Shown piece by piece: positions 9,783 through 19,313 of a stretch of 64,000 bases of DNA. Both the position numbers and the translations under genes were made by a program. The stretch spans positions 9,510 through 73,509 of the forward strand of contig JAHDCS010000003.1 in the NCBI GenBank assembly GCA_020629755.1. The letters run 5' to 3'. The DNA is from Flavobacteriales bacterium. GTDB taxonomy: Bacteria > Bacteroidota > Bacteroidia > Flavobacteriales_G > JALEGO01. Position 1 is the first letter of the stretch. The number at the start of each line of letters is the position of its first letter. The notes under the pieces are model-generated. The model ran no database searches, was not told where the DNA came from, and saw only the letters and a list, made by a program, of their open reading frames with translations.

Positions 9783-10406
9783 TTATTTTGCTTCCCAGAG
9801 CATTACTTTAAGTGCATTATTAAAATAATAACCTGGTATATGGGCGTAATTTCCGCCTAAAACACGATCGCCATTAAATACTGTAGAATGGCCTGTGGCA
9901 TCATTCCAAAGATTACCTGTTTCAAACAAAATAATGCCTTTATGGCCAATAAATTCGTCTTTATTTTTTCCCACAATTGTAGGTTCACCATATGCTTGAA
10001 TCAAATATTCTTTCATGGTTTTTACTCTAAAAACATACACATATCCATTGTCTGCCGAAGAAGTTTCATTAGACATAAATGGCATGGGGTGTCCGCTTAA
10101 ATTTATAGTGTGGCTTAACTTTAGCGCACAGGTATTGTTGCCCCAATAGCCAGCATCTAAATTTAACTTAACCAATCCACCAACCATATCTGCAAATTCT
10201 TGATCAGACATCCCGCTATCTGGTAAATGCTTGCCATACTCTGGGTAATTGGCAATCAATGCTGATGCAGAAGGTAATGTTTGGTAAGACACAATAACCG
10301 AGTCATGTAATACTACTTTTAGGTCTTCTTCTTGTCGTTCACAGCTTGTATAAGAAAAAAGAAGCGATGTGAAGATAACCCCTAATAATAAAATTTGTTT
10401 TTTCAT
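9783..10406 (-). CDS. Hypothetical lipoprotein
   Basis: MKKQILLLGVIFTSLLFSYTSCERQ lipobox. Confidence 0.65.
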   Translation of the reverse strand: MKKQILLLGVIFTSLLFSYTSCERQEEDLKVVLHDSVIVSYQTLPSASALIANYPEYGKHLPDSGMSDQEFADMVGGLVKLNLDAGYWGNNTCALKLSHTINLSGHPMPFMSNETSSADNGYVYVFRVKTMKEYLIQAYGEPTIVGKNKDEFIGHKGIILFETGNLWNDATGHSTVFNGDRVLGGNYAHIPGYYFNNALKVMLWEAK

Positions 10407-10472
10407 AATGCAAAATTAGAGCTACAAACAAAGCAATGCAATAATTTTTTATTTTAGTAAAAAAAGACCTCT

Positions 10473-10880
10473 ATGCTAAAACATATTGAACATATCGGAA
10501 TAGCTGTTGATTCACTTGAAGAGGCTTCAAAAATTTTTGATGTTTTATTTGAAAAAAAAGCATATAAAGATGAGGTAGTTGCTTCTGAAGGTGTAACTAC
10601 CCGGTTTTATAAAATTGGGAATACTAAAATTGAATTGTTACAGGCCAATAATTCAACTAGCCCAATTGCTAAATTTTTAGAAAAAAAAGGCAAAGGCGTG
10701 CATCATCTAGCTTTTGAAACTGACGATATTGAATCAGAAATTAGTCGGTTAACCTCAGCTGGTTTTAATCTAATTCACTCTACTCCAAAAAAAGGAGCCG
10801 ATAATAAGCGTATTGCTTTTTTACATCCTAAAAGCACAGAGAAAGTACTTATTGAGCTTTGTCAAGAGAATAATACATAA
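10473..10880 (+). CDS. mce: Methylmalonyl-CoA epimerase
   Basis: IEHIGIAVDSLEEA...KGVHHLAFETDDI...HPKSTEKVLIELCQ. Confidence 0.92.
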   Translation: MLKHIEHIGIAVDSLEEASKIFDVLFEKKAYKDEVVASEGVTTRFYKIGNTKIELLQANNSTSPIAKFLEKKGKGVHHLAFETDDIESEISRLTSAGFNLIHSTPKKGADNKRIAFLHPKSTEKVLIELCQENNT

Positions 10881-12682
10881 GTGATTTTAGCACAGAAAAT
10901 AGCTAAAGTTGTCATCCCTAAAAACTGCAAAAGAGGCCATTTAAATGTCTTTGTTTCTTTTTTAACAACAGCTATGGTGCTGATGCATTGTAAAGCTAAA
11001 GCATAAAAAACAAGCAAAGACATCCCTGTCGCTAAGCTATAGACGCTTGACCCATCTTCAAAAACATCTTGTCTCATAGCATGTATGAGGCCTTGTTCGT
11101 TTTCATCACTCATGCCATATATGGCCGCCATACTTCCAACGAATACTTCACGAGCTGCAAAAGATGAAATAATCCCCACGCCTATCTTCCAGTTATACCC
11201 CAAGGGTTTAATCACTGGCTCTATGGCTTTCCCGGCTATAGCCAAATAAGAATGCTCTATTTGTGGTTCACTCGTCTTATAAAAGCTCATGTTGGGCCCA
11301 TTACTGGCTAAAAACCATAAAATAATAGACGCAAAGAATATATACTTTCCGGCTTCTAAAACAAAGCGCTTGCATTGGGTAAAAACGACCACGCATACTT
11401 TGTATATCTCAGGCCATCTTAAAGCAGGTAATTGAGTAATGTTTTTTTGGGGGGATGTTGATATTGGTGTAACTGTTTTACTTAAAATAAACGCCGCTAA
11501 GGCTGTTGTGAAAATGCTTAAAAAATACAATAAAAATAGCGCCCAAGATTTGTAGCTTAATCCTAAAAATAAACCTGAAGGAATCACTAAAGTGATAAGC
11601 AGTACATAAACTGGAAGTCGGGCAGAGCAAGATAAAAACGGAATCACTAAATTAGAAATCAATCGTTTTTTAGGATCTGCTATGGTTCTAGTGGCCATAA
11701 TAGCTGGTACTGCGCAAGCGTGAGCGCTAACCATTGGAATCATTGCGTTTCCAGTCAGGCCTATTTTAGTAAACAACCCGTTCATTAAAAATGATGCTCT
11801 TGGTAAATACCCAGATTGAGACAGCCACTCTAAAATAAAAAACAAGAAGGCTATTTGTGGAATAAAAACTACCACACCGGCTATTCCTGGTATAATTGCT
11901 TGAGAAAGCAATCTTGAAAACCAATGATTTTCAAACAAATGCGCACTTAATAAAGAGGTTTTTTCAAACGAATATTCTATAAACGCTATTGGGTAATCTG
12001 AAAAAGTAAATAACAGTTGAAATAGCCCTAAAAGGACAATACAAAACAACACAATTCCTAGAATAGGGTGGGTGCTTAACTTGTGTAGACTATCTTGTAA
12101 AGTGTTGTTTTGTTGATCTTGCTGATACTGACTTACTTTTAAAACACGATCGATGTTTTGATAAATTGATAAATACCCCATTTCTTTGGAGGGATGTGCT
12201 GTATCCGTTTTTGTATTTTTTTTAAAAATAGCTTTTAAAAAAGAGTCTATTTTTTGCACGTTTTTTTGAAAAAAAACCGGAATACCTAAAGCTTTTGACA
12301 GCTGCTCTACATCAATGCTATTGTGTTTTGATTCTTGCAACACTAAAATAATTGGCAGGCCCAGGTTTTTAATCTGATAAAATAAAAGAAGGTCTTGCCT
12401 TAAATTTTGTAAAGGCGCTATATAAACTACTAGACTGTTTTGTTGGATGTTTTTTATCTTTTCAGTGGCAACTTTTTCGTCTTCACTCCTTGGTTGTAAA
12501 CTGTAGGTACCGGGCAGATCATAAAACGTAAACGATTTAGTATTGTATTCAATTGTTTTTTGTTGGATGGATGTGGTTACTCCATCATAATTGCCTGTTT
12601 TTAAATGTGTGCCGCAAATTTGATTAAAAAAGCTTGTCTTTCCTGCATTAGGATTTCCTGAAATATAAAAGTGCTTAAACAC
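10862..12682 (-). CDS. feoB: Ferrous iron transport protein B
   Basis: ISGNPNAGKTSFFNQICG G1, DLPGTYSL G3, GLTGNAMIPMVSAHACAVPAIMATRT, FSSFAAREVFVGSMAAIYG. Confidence 0.93.
   Translation of the reverse strand: MFKHFYISGNPNAGKTSFFNQICGTHLKTGNYDGVTTSIQQKTIEYNTKSFTFYDLPGTYSLQPRSEDEKVATEKIKNIQQNSLVVYIAPLQNLRQDLLLFYQIKNLGLPIILVLQESKHNSIDVEQLSKALGIPVFFQKNVQKIDSFLKAIFKKNTKTDTAHPSKEMGYLSIYQNIDRVLKVSQYQQDQQNNTLQDSLHKLSTHPILGIVLFCIVLLGLFQLLFTFSDYPIAFIEYSFEKTSLLSAHLFENHWFSRLLSQAIIPGIAGVVVFIPQIAFLFFILEWLSQSGYLPRASFLMNGLFTKIGLTGNAMIPMVSAHACAVPAIMATRTIADPKKRLISNLVIPFLSCSARLPVYVLLITLVIPSGLFLGLSYKSWALFLLYFLSIFTTALAAFILSKTVTPISTSPQKNITQLPALRWPEIYKVCVVVFTQCKRFVLEAGKYIFFASIILWFLASNGPNMSFYKTSEPQIEHSYLAIAGKAIEPVIKPLGYNWKIGVGIISSFAAREVFVGSMAAIYGMSDENEQGLIHAMRQDVFEDGSSVYSLATGMSLLVFYALALQCISTIAVVKKETKTFKWPLLQFLGMTTLAIFCAKITYVLFS
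11449..11456 (+). repeat. Dispersed G6AT motif site 5
   Basis: TTTTGGGGGGATGTT. Confidence 0.75.
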
Positions 12683-12983
12683 GTTCTACTTCTATTTTTT
12701 GAGCTAATACATGTGCTATAGTTAGTATGGATTGCTCTTTTTTACACATTACTCCCCCTTTTAAAATCGCTTTGGTTTGAATAGATAACACATCCCCCAC
12801 AAACAAACCAAAAGCAGATAATTCTATCTGATTGCCTTCAGGTATTTTTTTAATCCGATACGCAATCCCTGGATTTGCCTGATGCAAAAACAATGGGTTT
12901 ACTTTAGTATCTGTAATGCTCTGGCTTATAAGGCCCTTCAACCTTAACAGATATATAATCGGCCTGATCTTTAGATAATTCAT
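12675..12983 (-). CDS. feoA: Ferrous iron transport protein A (start uncertain)
   Basis: FeoA-like [23 protein letters not shown]; overlaps feoB start by 8 bp; the ATG start would overlap the ahcY 3' end by ~80 bp. Confidence 0.7.
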   Translation of the reverse strand: MNYLKIRPIIYLLRLKGLISQSITDTKVNPLFLHQANPGIAYRIKKIPEGNQIELSAFGLFVGDVLSIQTKAILKGGVMCKKEQSILTIAHVLAQKIEVERV

Positions 12984-14241
12984 CTAACTCTACACCGATC
13001 TTATCTAGATGTAATCGGGCTACTTTTTCATCTAACTTTTTTGGAAGTGTATATACCTTATTCTCGTATTTTTGAGGGTTGTTCCAAAGTTCAATTTGCG
13101 CTAGTGTTTGATTGGTGAAAGAAGCTGACATCACAAAAGAAGGATGGCCAGTGGCGCAACCTAAATTTACTAATCGTCCTTCAGCGAGTATAATAATATC
13201 TTTTCCATCAATTGTATAGAGATCTACCTGTGGTTTAATTGTGTTTTTAGTATCGCCATAGGTCTTGTTTAACCAAGCCATATCAATTTCGTTGTCAAAG
13301 TGACCAATATTACAAACAATGGCTTTGTCTTTCATTTTTCTGAAGGCTTTTTCTGTAATGATATCTTTATTGCCTGTAGTAGTCACTACAATATCTGCTT
13401 GACCTACTACGTTTAATAACTTTTTTACTTCAAAGCCCTCCATGGCTGCTTGTAAAGCACAAATTGGGTCAATTTCTGTCACAATTACTCTTGCTCCTGC
13501 CGCACGAAGAGATTCAGCAGATCCTTTTCCAACATCTCCAAATCCACAAACAACAGCTACTTTACCCGCCATCATAACATCTGTTGCTCTACGAATGCCG
13601 TCTACCAAAGACTCTCTACACCCGTATTTATTATCAAATTTAGATTTAGTTACCGAATCATTAACATTGATAGCCGGTGTAAGAAGTGTTCCGTTTTTTT
13701 CTCTTTCATACAAGCGGTGAACGCCTGTGGTTGTCTCTTCTGATAAGCCTTTAATGTCTTTGACAAGTTCAGGGTAATGATCAAACACCATATTCGTCAA
13801 ATCGCCACCGTCGTCTAAAATCATATTTAAAGGTTGTCCGTCTTTAAAAAAGAGCGTTTGCTCAATACACCAGTCAAACTCTTCTTCATTCATGCCTTTC
13901 CAAGCATATACAGGTATGCCGGCAGCAGCAATAGCGGCAGCGGCATGGTCTTGTGTAGAGAAGATATTACAAGACGACCAGGTCACCTCAGCGCCTAAAT
14001 CTACTAATGTTTCAATCAAAACAGCGGTTTGAATGGTCATGTGCAAACAACCAGCAATACGTGCCCCTTGTAGTGGTTTTGTTTTTTTATACTCTTCTCT
14101 AAGAGCCATAAGGCCAGGCATTTCAGCTTCAGCTAATCTGATCTCTTTTCTCCCCCATTCTGCTAGGGATATGTCTTTTACTTTATAGGGTACTTTTTCG
14201 CTAGTCATAGATTCAGGCATAAGAATTTTTTTAGACCACAA
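12904..14241 (-). CDS. ahcY: Adenosylhomocysteinase
   Basis: [75 protein letters not shown]-terminal KPEHYRY. Confidence 0.97.
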   Translation of the reverse strand: MWSKKILMPESMTSEKVPYKVKDISLAEWGRKEIRLAEAEMPGLMALREEYKKTKPLQGARIAGCLHMTIQTAVLIETLVDLGAEVTWSSCNIFSTQDHAAAAIAAAGIPVYAWKGMNEEEFDWCIEQTLFFKDGQPLNMILDDGGDLTNMVFDHYPELVKDIKGLSEETTTGVHRLYEREKNGTLLTPAINVNDSVTKSKFDNKYGCRESLVDGIRRATDVMMAGKVAVVCGFGDVGKGSAESLRAAGARVIVTEIDPICALQAAMEGFEVKKLLNVVGQADIVVTTTGNKDIITEKAFRKMKDKAIVCNIGHFDNEIDMAWLNKTYGDTKNTIKPQVDLYTIDGKDIIILAEGRLVNLGCATGHPSFVMSASFTNQTLAQIELWNNPQKYENKVYTLPKKLDEKVARLHLDKIGVELDELSKDQADYISVKVEGPYKPEHYRY

Positions 14242-14305
14242 ATTTAACCCTTTTATCGGGGTTTAATAGCGTTTTTAAAGAAATTTCATGGAAACTGTTT
14301 AGGTT

Positions 14306-15319
14306 TTAGTTGGTTTTGCTTTCTTTAGGCCAAATAAATTCGCCTTTGGTGTTGATGTAGCCAAATTTTGACGCTTTAAAACGTCCTGTTTGAACTTTAG
14401 CAATGCCATGATGAAAATCTGAGGCGTTCTGAAATTCACGTGCAATTACTACTGCGCCCGATTTATTAATGTACCCAAATTTTGTTTTTCCAGCATCTGC
14501 AGTGCCAATAGAAGCCATCCCGTCTTTAAAAGAAAAAGCACGATCATAATTCATGCCAATTACTTGCGTGCCTTTTGCATTAACATACCCGTATTTAGCA
14601 GTTTTTTTAGGCCCTTTTTGCACCAAAGCTAATCCTTCCGAAAACGGCACAGCAAAATCATACGTAGGCTCAATGACATAGACTCCTTTTGTGTTGATAT
14701 ACCCCCATTTTCCGGTACTGTAATCTTTTGCTGGGGCTAATCCCTCTTTAAAATTAGAAGCCCTCATAAATTTTGTCGGAATGATTTCGTTGCCTGTCTT
14801 ATCCATATACCCCCATTCTTTATTGCGTTCAAACTTTGCCAATCCTTCAAAAAATCCATAGACGTTTACGCCTTTTGTTTCAAAAATTTCTTTTCCGGTT
14901 TTATCTATAAATACATAGTGTTTATCCGCCTTTTTTAAGCGGGCCAAACCATCTGAAAAAGAGTATGCACTCAGGGCTTCAACAGATAGTTTTTCTTCGC
15001 CTTTTTTATCAATATATTTCCATTGACCCTCTTGTTTCACGGCTGCCAATCCTTCTGAAAAATCATACACCTTCTCATATTTTGCCTCAATGATAATTTT
15101 TCCAGTATGGTTTACAAATCCATACTTTTCATCCATCCGAATTCTTGCCATACCCTCTTTGAATAAATATGCATAATCATAGGTAGGCGCTATGAGTTGG
15201 CGCCCCATTTTATCAATAAAACCATACTTTTGTGTTGAATCTTGTATCGGATACAAGTAATTCTGTGCAATACAAATCGATGAAAGTAAAAAAAGAAAAG
15301 AAAATTTAAAGGTTTTCAT
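14306..15319 (-). CDS. Secreted WG-repeat protein
   Basis: Signal peptide MKTFKFSFLFLLSSICIAQ; about 10 WG-type repeats (KYGFVNHTGKIIIEAKYEKVYDFSEGLA...). Confidence 0.88.
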   Translation of the reverse strand: MKTFKFSFLFLLSSICIAQNYLYPIQDSTQKYGFIDKMGRQLIAPTYDYAYLFKEGMARIRMDEKYGFVNHTGKIIIEAKYEKVYDFSEGLAAVKQEGQWKYIDKKGEEKLSVEALSAYSFSDGLARLKKADKHYVFIDKTGKEIFETKGVNVYGFFEGLAKFERNKEWGYMDKTGNEIIPTKFMRASNFKEGLAPAKDYSTGKWGYINTKGVYVIEPTYDFAVPFSEGLALVQKGPKKTAKYGYVNAKGTQVIGMNYDRAFSFKDGMASIGTADAGKTKFGYINKSGAVVIAREFQNASDFHHGIAKVQTGRFKASKFGYINTKGEFIWPKESKTN

Positions 15320-15974
15320 GGTGTTTGACTTAGAACCAAAATACATAAAAATACTGAATAAATCCCTTTGTTTTTATCAGATTTGCTCTGGTTATGAGCT
15401 TTGTGTATTTGATGTCAAACCAATTCAAAAAAGCAGCGAATTTTCTGCCTTTTTAGTTCCTAAAAAACTATGTCTTAATCATAAAAAAAGACACTTAGAA
15501 AGAAAAACAACCGCCTTTTTATTATGGCAAATAAAACCCCATTTGTACTCTAGTTTTTGCTATAAAAAAACAGGTAAGCCTGTGTTTAAAAACCAAGAGG
15601 TTTTCATGAGTATTTCTCATCATCACCATTTTTTCGCCTTAATTTTTTCAAAAAACCGTTGCGGTATTGATGTTTTAAAAAGGGATGTCAACTTATCTAA
15701 ACTTCAAAAGAAATTCTTTTTTGTGAAGCAAAAAAACATCCCCCAAAAGAGTAATAAAAAGAGACTTCTTCAACTTATATGGACTTCAAAAGAAGCCTTA
15801 TATAAAACAGAAAAAAAGCAAAAAAACATCCACATAAATTCTTTTAAACATATGAGTACCACACAACGATCAAAAAATAGTTTTGAGAGTTTTTTTAGAC
15901 TTGACAAAAATAAAATACAAACCTTTACCACCTATCAAAAAGCCTTTACGCTCTCTTTTGTAATTAATTACTAA
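15318..15974 (+). CDS. 4'-phosphopantetheinyl transferase superfamily protein
   Basis: SISHHHHFFALIFSKNRCGIDVLK...LLQLIWTSKEALYK; start uncertain. Confidence 0.75.
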   Translation: MVFDLEPKYIKILNKSLCFYQICSGYELCVFDVKPIQKSSEFSAFLVPKKLCLNHKKRHLERKTTAFLLWQIKPHLYSSFCYKKTGKPVFKNQEVFMSISHHHHFFALIFSKNRCGIDVLKRDVNLSKLQKKFFFVKQKNIPQKSNKKRLLQLIWTSKEALYKTEKKQKNIHINSFKHMSTTQRSKNSFESFFRLDKNKIQTFTTYQKAFTLSFVINY

Positions 15975-15982
15975 ATTTAAGA

Positions 15983-16735
15983 ATGTCTCGACGCTTTTTA
16001 GATCAGATCATTGAGAATAAAATATACCGTGGTGGATCGATTGCGGTTTTAATTGATCCTGAAAAAACCACTGTAGATCAAGTCAAATTTATTGCCCAAA
16101 AGATTGAACGTATAGAGTGTATTTCTTTTGCTTTTTTAGGGGGATCTTACATTGCTGATCAGTCCACTGATCGGTGGATAGAAACATTTAAGTTGTTTTG
16201 CTCAAAACCTTTGGTGTTGTTTCCGGGAGACGATTCACAATTAAGTGATAAAGCAGACGCTCTGTTACTGTTAAATTTAATTTCTGGACGTAATCCAAGG
16301 TATTTAATAGAAAAGCATATTGGCGCTGCGCAAAAGATTAAATCTCTTAAGATTGAAACCATATCGACCTCTTATATTTTAATTGATGGGCACACCTGTT
16401 CATCGGTACAGTATTTCACTCAAACAACGCCTATCCCCTCGCATTTAGATGCTGTTGTTGCCAATACCGCCTTGGCAGGCGAATTAATAGGGCATAAACT
16501 TATTTACCTTGAAGCTGGTAGTGGTGCTCTAATGCCTGTTAGCACACAGAGTATAAAAAAAGTACGTGAGAGTTGTGTAAATCCGATTATTGTGGGTGGA
16601 GGGATTAAAACTACCGATCAGATTCTAGACCATTTTAAAGCTGGAGCTTCTGTTGTGGTGATTGGCAATCACATAGAAAAAAATCCTGATTTTTTTGATG
16701 CCCTTGAAGGTTTAAATATAGGTGTATGCAATTAA
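15983..16735 (+). CDS. Geranylgeranylglyceryl phosphate synthase (GGGPS/PcrB) family protein
   Basis: GGSIAVLIDPEKT, FLGGSYIAD, YLEAGSGA, IIVGGGIKTTDQILDHFKAGASVVVIGN. Confidence 0.88.
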   Translation: MSRRFLDQIIENKIYRGGSIAVLIDPEKTTVDQVKFIAQKIERIECISFAFLGGSYIADQSTDRWIETFKLFCSKPLVLFPGDDSQLSDKADALLLLNLISGRNPRYLIEKHIGAAQKIKSLKIETISTSYILIDGHTCSSVQYFTQTTPIPSHLDAVVANTALAGELIGHKLIYLEAGSGALMPVSTQSIKKVRESCVNPIIVGGGIKTTDQILDHFKAGASVVVIGNHIEKNPDFFDALEGLNIGVCN

Positions 16736-17352
16736 TCTGTTTTTCACAATCTAGATATCTTAAAGACGAATCAAAACAATTGATATCGCTGTTTAATGCA
16801 GGATTAAAAACCTTACATATTCAAAAGAAAGACAAGTCTAAAAGACGGCTTAAAGCACTGTTGAGTAAACTCCCAAAAGAGTACCATTCTAGAATTGTAA
16901 TTCACCATGCGTATGGGTTGGTTTTTAAATTTAAATTGAAAGGCATTCATCTCACTCGAAAAGAAAAAGCCAAACGGTTTAGTAAGCTGAAAATCTTTTT
17001 TATTAAACTTTTGAATCCAAAACTTACCATAAGTCTTTCTGCGCACAGCTTAGATAAACTCTCTACGACTCAGTATGGACTCGTAAAACTCAATTACTTG
17101 TTTTTAAGTCCGGTTTTTGATTCCATATCCAAACGCGGACATTTGGCCGCCTTTGCCTTTAAAGACATTAAAGTGCATTTAAAAAACAAAAAACTCCCTG
17201 TTATCGCCTTAGGTGGAGTTTCTTCAGAAGTGGTTTCTCAGGCTTCATTAGTAGGATTTAGTGGTGTTGCTATCGCGGGATTTTTATGGAAACAAAAAGA
17301 AGTGTTTTTAAACAACTTTAAACGTATTAAACACGCTTGTGCTGAACTGTAA
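16726..17352 (+). CDS. Thiamine phosphate synthase-like (ThiE/TenI) TIM-barrel protein
   Basis: LHIQKKD...GIHLTRKE...SLSAHSLDKL...YLFLSPVFDSISKRGH...VIALGGVSSE. Confidence 0.8.
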   Translation: MQLICFSQSRYLKDESKQLISLFNAGLKTLHIQKKDKSKRRLKALLSKLPKEYHSRIVIHHAYGLVFKFKLKGIHLTRKEKAKRFSKLKIFFIKLLNPKLTISLSAHSLDKLSTTQYGLVKLNYLFLSPVFDSISKRGHLAAFAFKDIKVHLKNKKLPVIALGGVSSEVVSQASLVGFSGVAIAGFLWKQKEVFLNNFKRIKHACAEL

Positions 17353-17383
17353 AAAGCGTTAAGCCAAATTAAATTTTATTTTG

Positions 17384-17391
17384 TACATTTG
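17384..17391 (+). promoter_or_regulatory. Putative Bacteroidota -7 element upstream of tRNA-fMet
   Basis: TACATTTG matches the TAnnTTTG consensus 10 bp upstream of the tRNA. Confidence 0.45.
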
Positions 17392-17400
17392 TACTCACAT

Positions 17401-17473
<73 letters not shown>

Positions 17474-17475
17474 CT

Positions 17476-17518
17476 AAAAAGGACTTTTTAGCTTTATTGT
17501 TGAGGAGTCCTTTTTTGT
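17476..17518. terminator. Intrinsic terminator downstream of tRNA-fMet, overlapping helicase 3' end
   Basis: AAAAAGGACT...AGTCCTTTTTT inverted repeat. Confidence 0.7.
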
Positions 17519-18741
17519 TTCCTTGACTTTTTTTTAGAAAAATATTCTTGTTTTCTTCTTTGCTTTTCTTTGTTTTGTTGCTTTTTTTGTTCTGCCGTCA
17601 TAGGTTTATCTGTCTGTGGAAACGGGCTATCTTTAACCTCTTTGATTTTATGCCCAATTAGTTTTTGAATGTCTCTGAGATAAATGTTTTCTTCTGGCTC
17701 ACAAAGAGAAATCGCTGTACCTAACTCGCCTGCTCTGCCTGATCTACCTATTCTGTGTACATATGTTTCTGGCTGATTGGGTATTTCAAAATTGATTACG
17801 TACTTTAACTTATCTATATCAATACCTCGAGCAGCAATATCTGTAGCTACAAGTATTTGAAGATCTCCTTTTTTAAATTGTTTTAAGGCTTTTTGTCTTT
17901 GATTTTGAGATTTATTTCCATGAATTGCTGCTGCTCTAAAATCGTTTTTCTGTAGTTTTTTGCACAACTTATCTGCTCCATATTTTGTTCTTGTAAACAC
18001 AAGTACTTCCTCTATTTTTTCAGTTTCAATAATGTATTTAAGTAAGCTTATTTTAGAACTTCTATTTGTAAGATAAGCAAACTGTTTAATGGTCTCTGCT
18101 GTACTAGAAGCTGGTGTTACTTCAATTTTTTTAGGATTGTTTAATATTGTTTTTGATAAATCAATGATGTTTTGAGGCATTGTAGCAGAAAAAAACAGCG
18201 ACTGTCTTTTTGATGGCAATAGTTTAATTATCTTTTTAACATCATGAATAAAGCCCATGTCTAACATTCTGTCTGCTTCATCCAAAACAAATATCTTTAT
18301 GTCATTTAATGAAATAAATCGCTGATTTATCAAATCTAGCAGACGGCCTGGAGTGGCCACCAAAATATGAATGCCCCTTTTTAATTTTTCAACCTGAGAC
18401 CCTTGTTTAACGCCCCCAAATATAACAGTGTGTTTGATTTTTGTGTGTTTACTGTAATCGCGAATGTTTTCATCTATTTGAATAGCTAACTCTCTTGTTG
18501 GTGTTACTATTAAAGCCTCTATTTTAATACGTTGACTCATCTGTTGTTGTTGAATGAGTTGTATTGTAGGTATCGCAAATGCAGCTGTTTTTCCTGTACC
18601 TGTTTGTGCACAACCTAAAACATCTTGTTTCTCTAAAACGAGTGGTATGGCTTGTTCTTGTATTTCTGTAGGTTCAGTATATCCTTTCTCTTCTAAAGCC
18701 CTTAAAATAGGGTTGATTAGTGCTAGTTCTGAAAATTTCAT
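17494..18741 (-). CDS. DEAD/DEAH-box ATP-dependent RNA helicase (RhlE-like)
   Basis: AQTGTGKTAAF, PTRELA, TPGRLLD, DEADRML, SAT, HRIGRSGR; basic C-tail. Confidence 0.95.
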   Translation of the reverse strand: MKFSELALINPILRALEEKGYTEPTEIQEQAIPLVLEKQDVLGCAQTGTGKTAAFAIPTIQLIQQQQMSQRIKIEALIVTPTRELAIQIDENIRDYSKHTKIKHTVIFGGVKQGSQVEKLKRGIHILVATPGRLLDLINQRFISLNDIKIFVLDEADRMLDMGFIHDVKKIIKLLPSKRQSLFFSATMPQNIIDLSKTILNNPKKIEVTPASSTAETIKQFAYLTNRSSKISLLKYIIETEKIEEVLVFTRTKYGADKLCKKLQKNDFRAAAIHGNKSQNQRQKALKQFKKGDLQILVATDIAARGIDIDKLKYVINFEIPNQPETYVHRIGRSGRAGELGTAISLCEPEENIYLRDIQKLIGHKIKEVKDSPFPQTDKPMTAEQKKQQNKEKQRRKQEYFSKKKSRKQKRTPQQ

Positions 18742-18982
18742 GTTTTTATTTGTCTTTTTCTGCTACTCAAAAATAGCTAGGCTTATAGTAAAGCCCTTTA
18801 TTCTGAATCAAAAGTAGTCAATAAATTAGTAGATACTCATTGATGTGTTTCTCTTAATTGACAATCTATCAGATCTATGCATAATATTTGGATTGTATAA
18901 TTTGTATACTTTATTTCAATCCTGTCCTAAACGTTTTGGATTATATTTTTTGTAGTTTTGGCAAAATTTTAAAACTATAAAA

Positions 18983-19249
18983 ATGAAAAAATTAACCATT
19001 ATTTTAGCTGCCTCTGGATTAGCATTTGCTTCTTGTAAAAAGAAATGTGACGAAAATGATTTAGCTGATAAAATATCTGATATTAACTCTGCAGCTGCTA
19101 CTTTCGCTACTGATGACTCTGATTCTAACTGTCAAGCTTTACGAAATGCTTATGAAGATTATCTAGACGGTATTGAAGATTGTGATGGTGTCACTCAAGC
19201 GACTATTGACTCTTACAATGCTAGCATAAACGCGTTACCTTGTAACTAA
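18983..19249 (+). CDS. Small Cys-rich lipoprotein, hypothetical
   Basis: MKKLTIILAASGLAFASCKKKCDEND lipobox; followed by terminator. Confidence 0.65.
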   Translation: MKKLTIILAASGLAFASCKKKCDENDLADKISDINSAAATFATDDSDSNCQALRNAYEDYLDGIEDCDGVTQATIDSYNASINALPCN

Positions 19250-19272
19250 ACCAAGGTCTTTAATAATATACT

Positions 19273-19308
19273 AAAACCTCCTAATTAAAATTAGGGGGTT
19301 TTTTATTT
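19273..19308 (+). terminator. Intrinsic terminator
   Basis: AAAACCTCCTAATT-AA-AATTAGGGGGTTTTTT hairpin + T-tract. Confidence 0.75.
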
Positions 19309-19313
19309 AATAG

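Noticed and set aside
14690-14830. Repeated ACCCCCAT strings
   Set aside because: Explained by the W-G-Y codons of the WG repeats, not by the dispersed motif.
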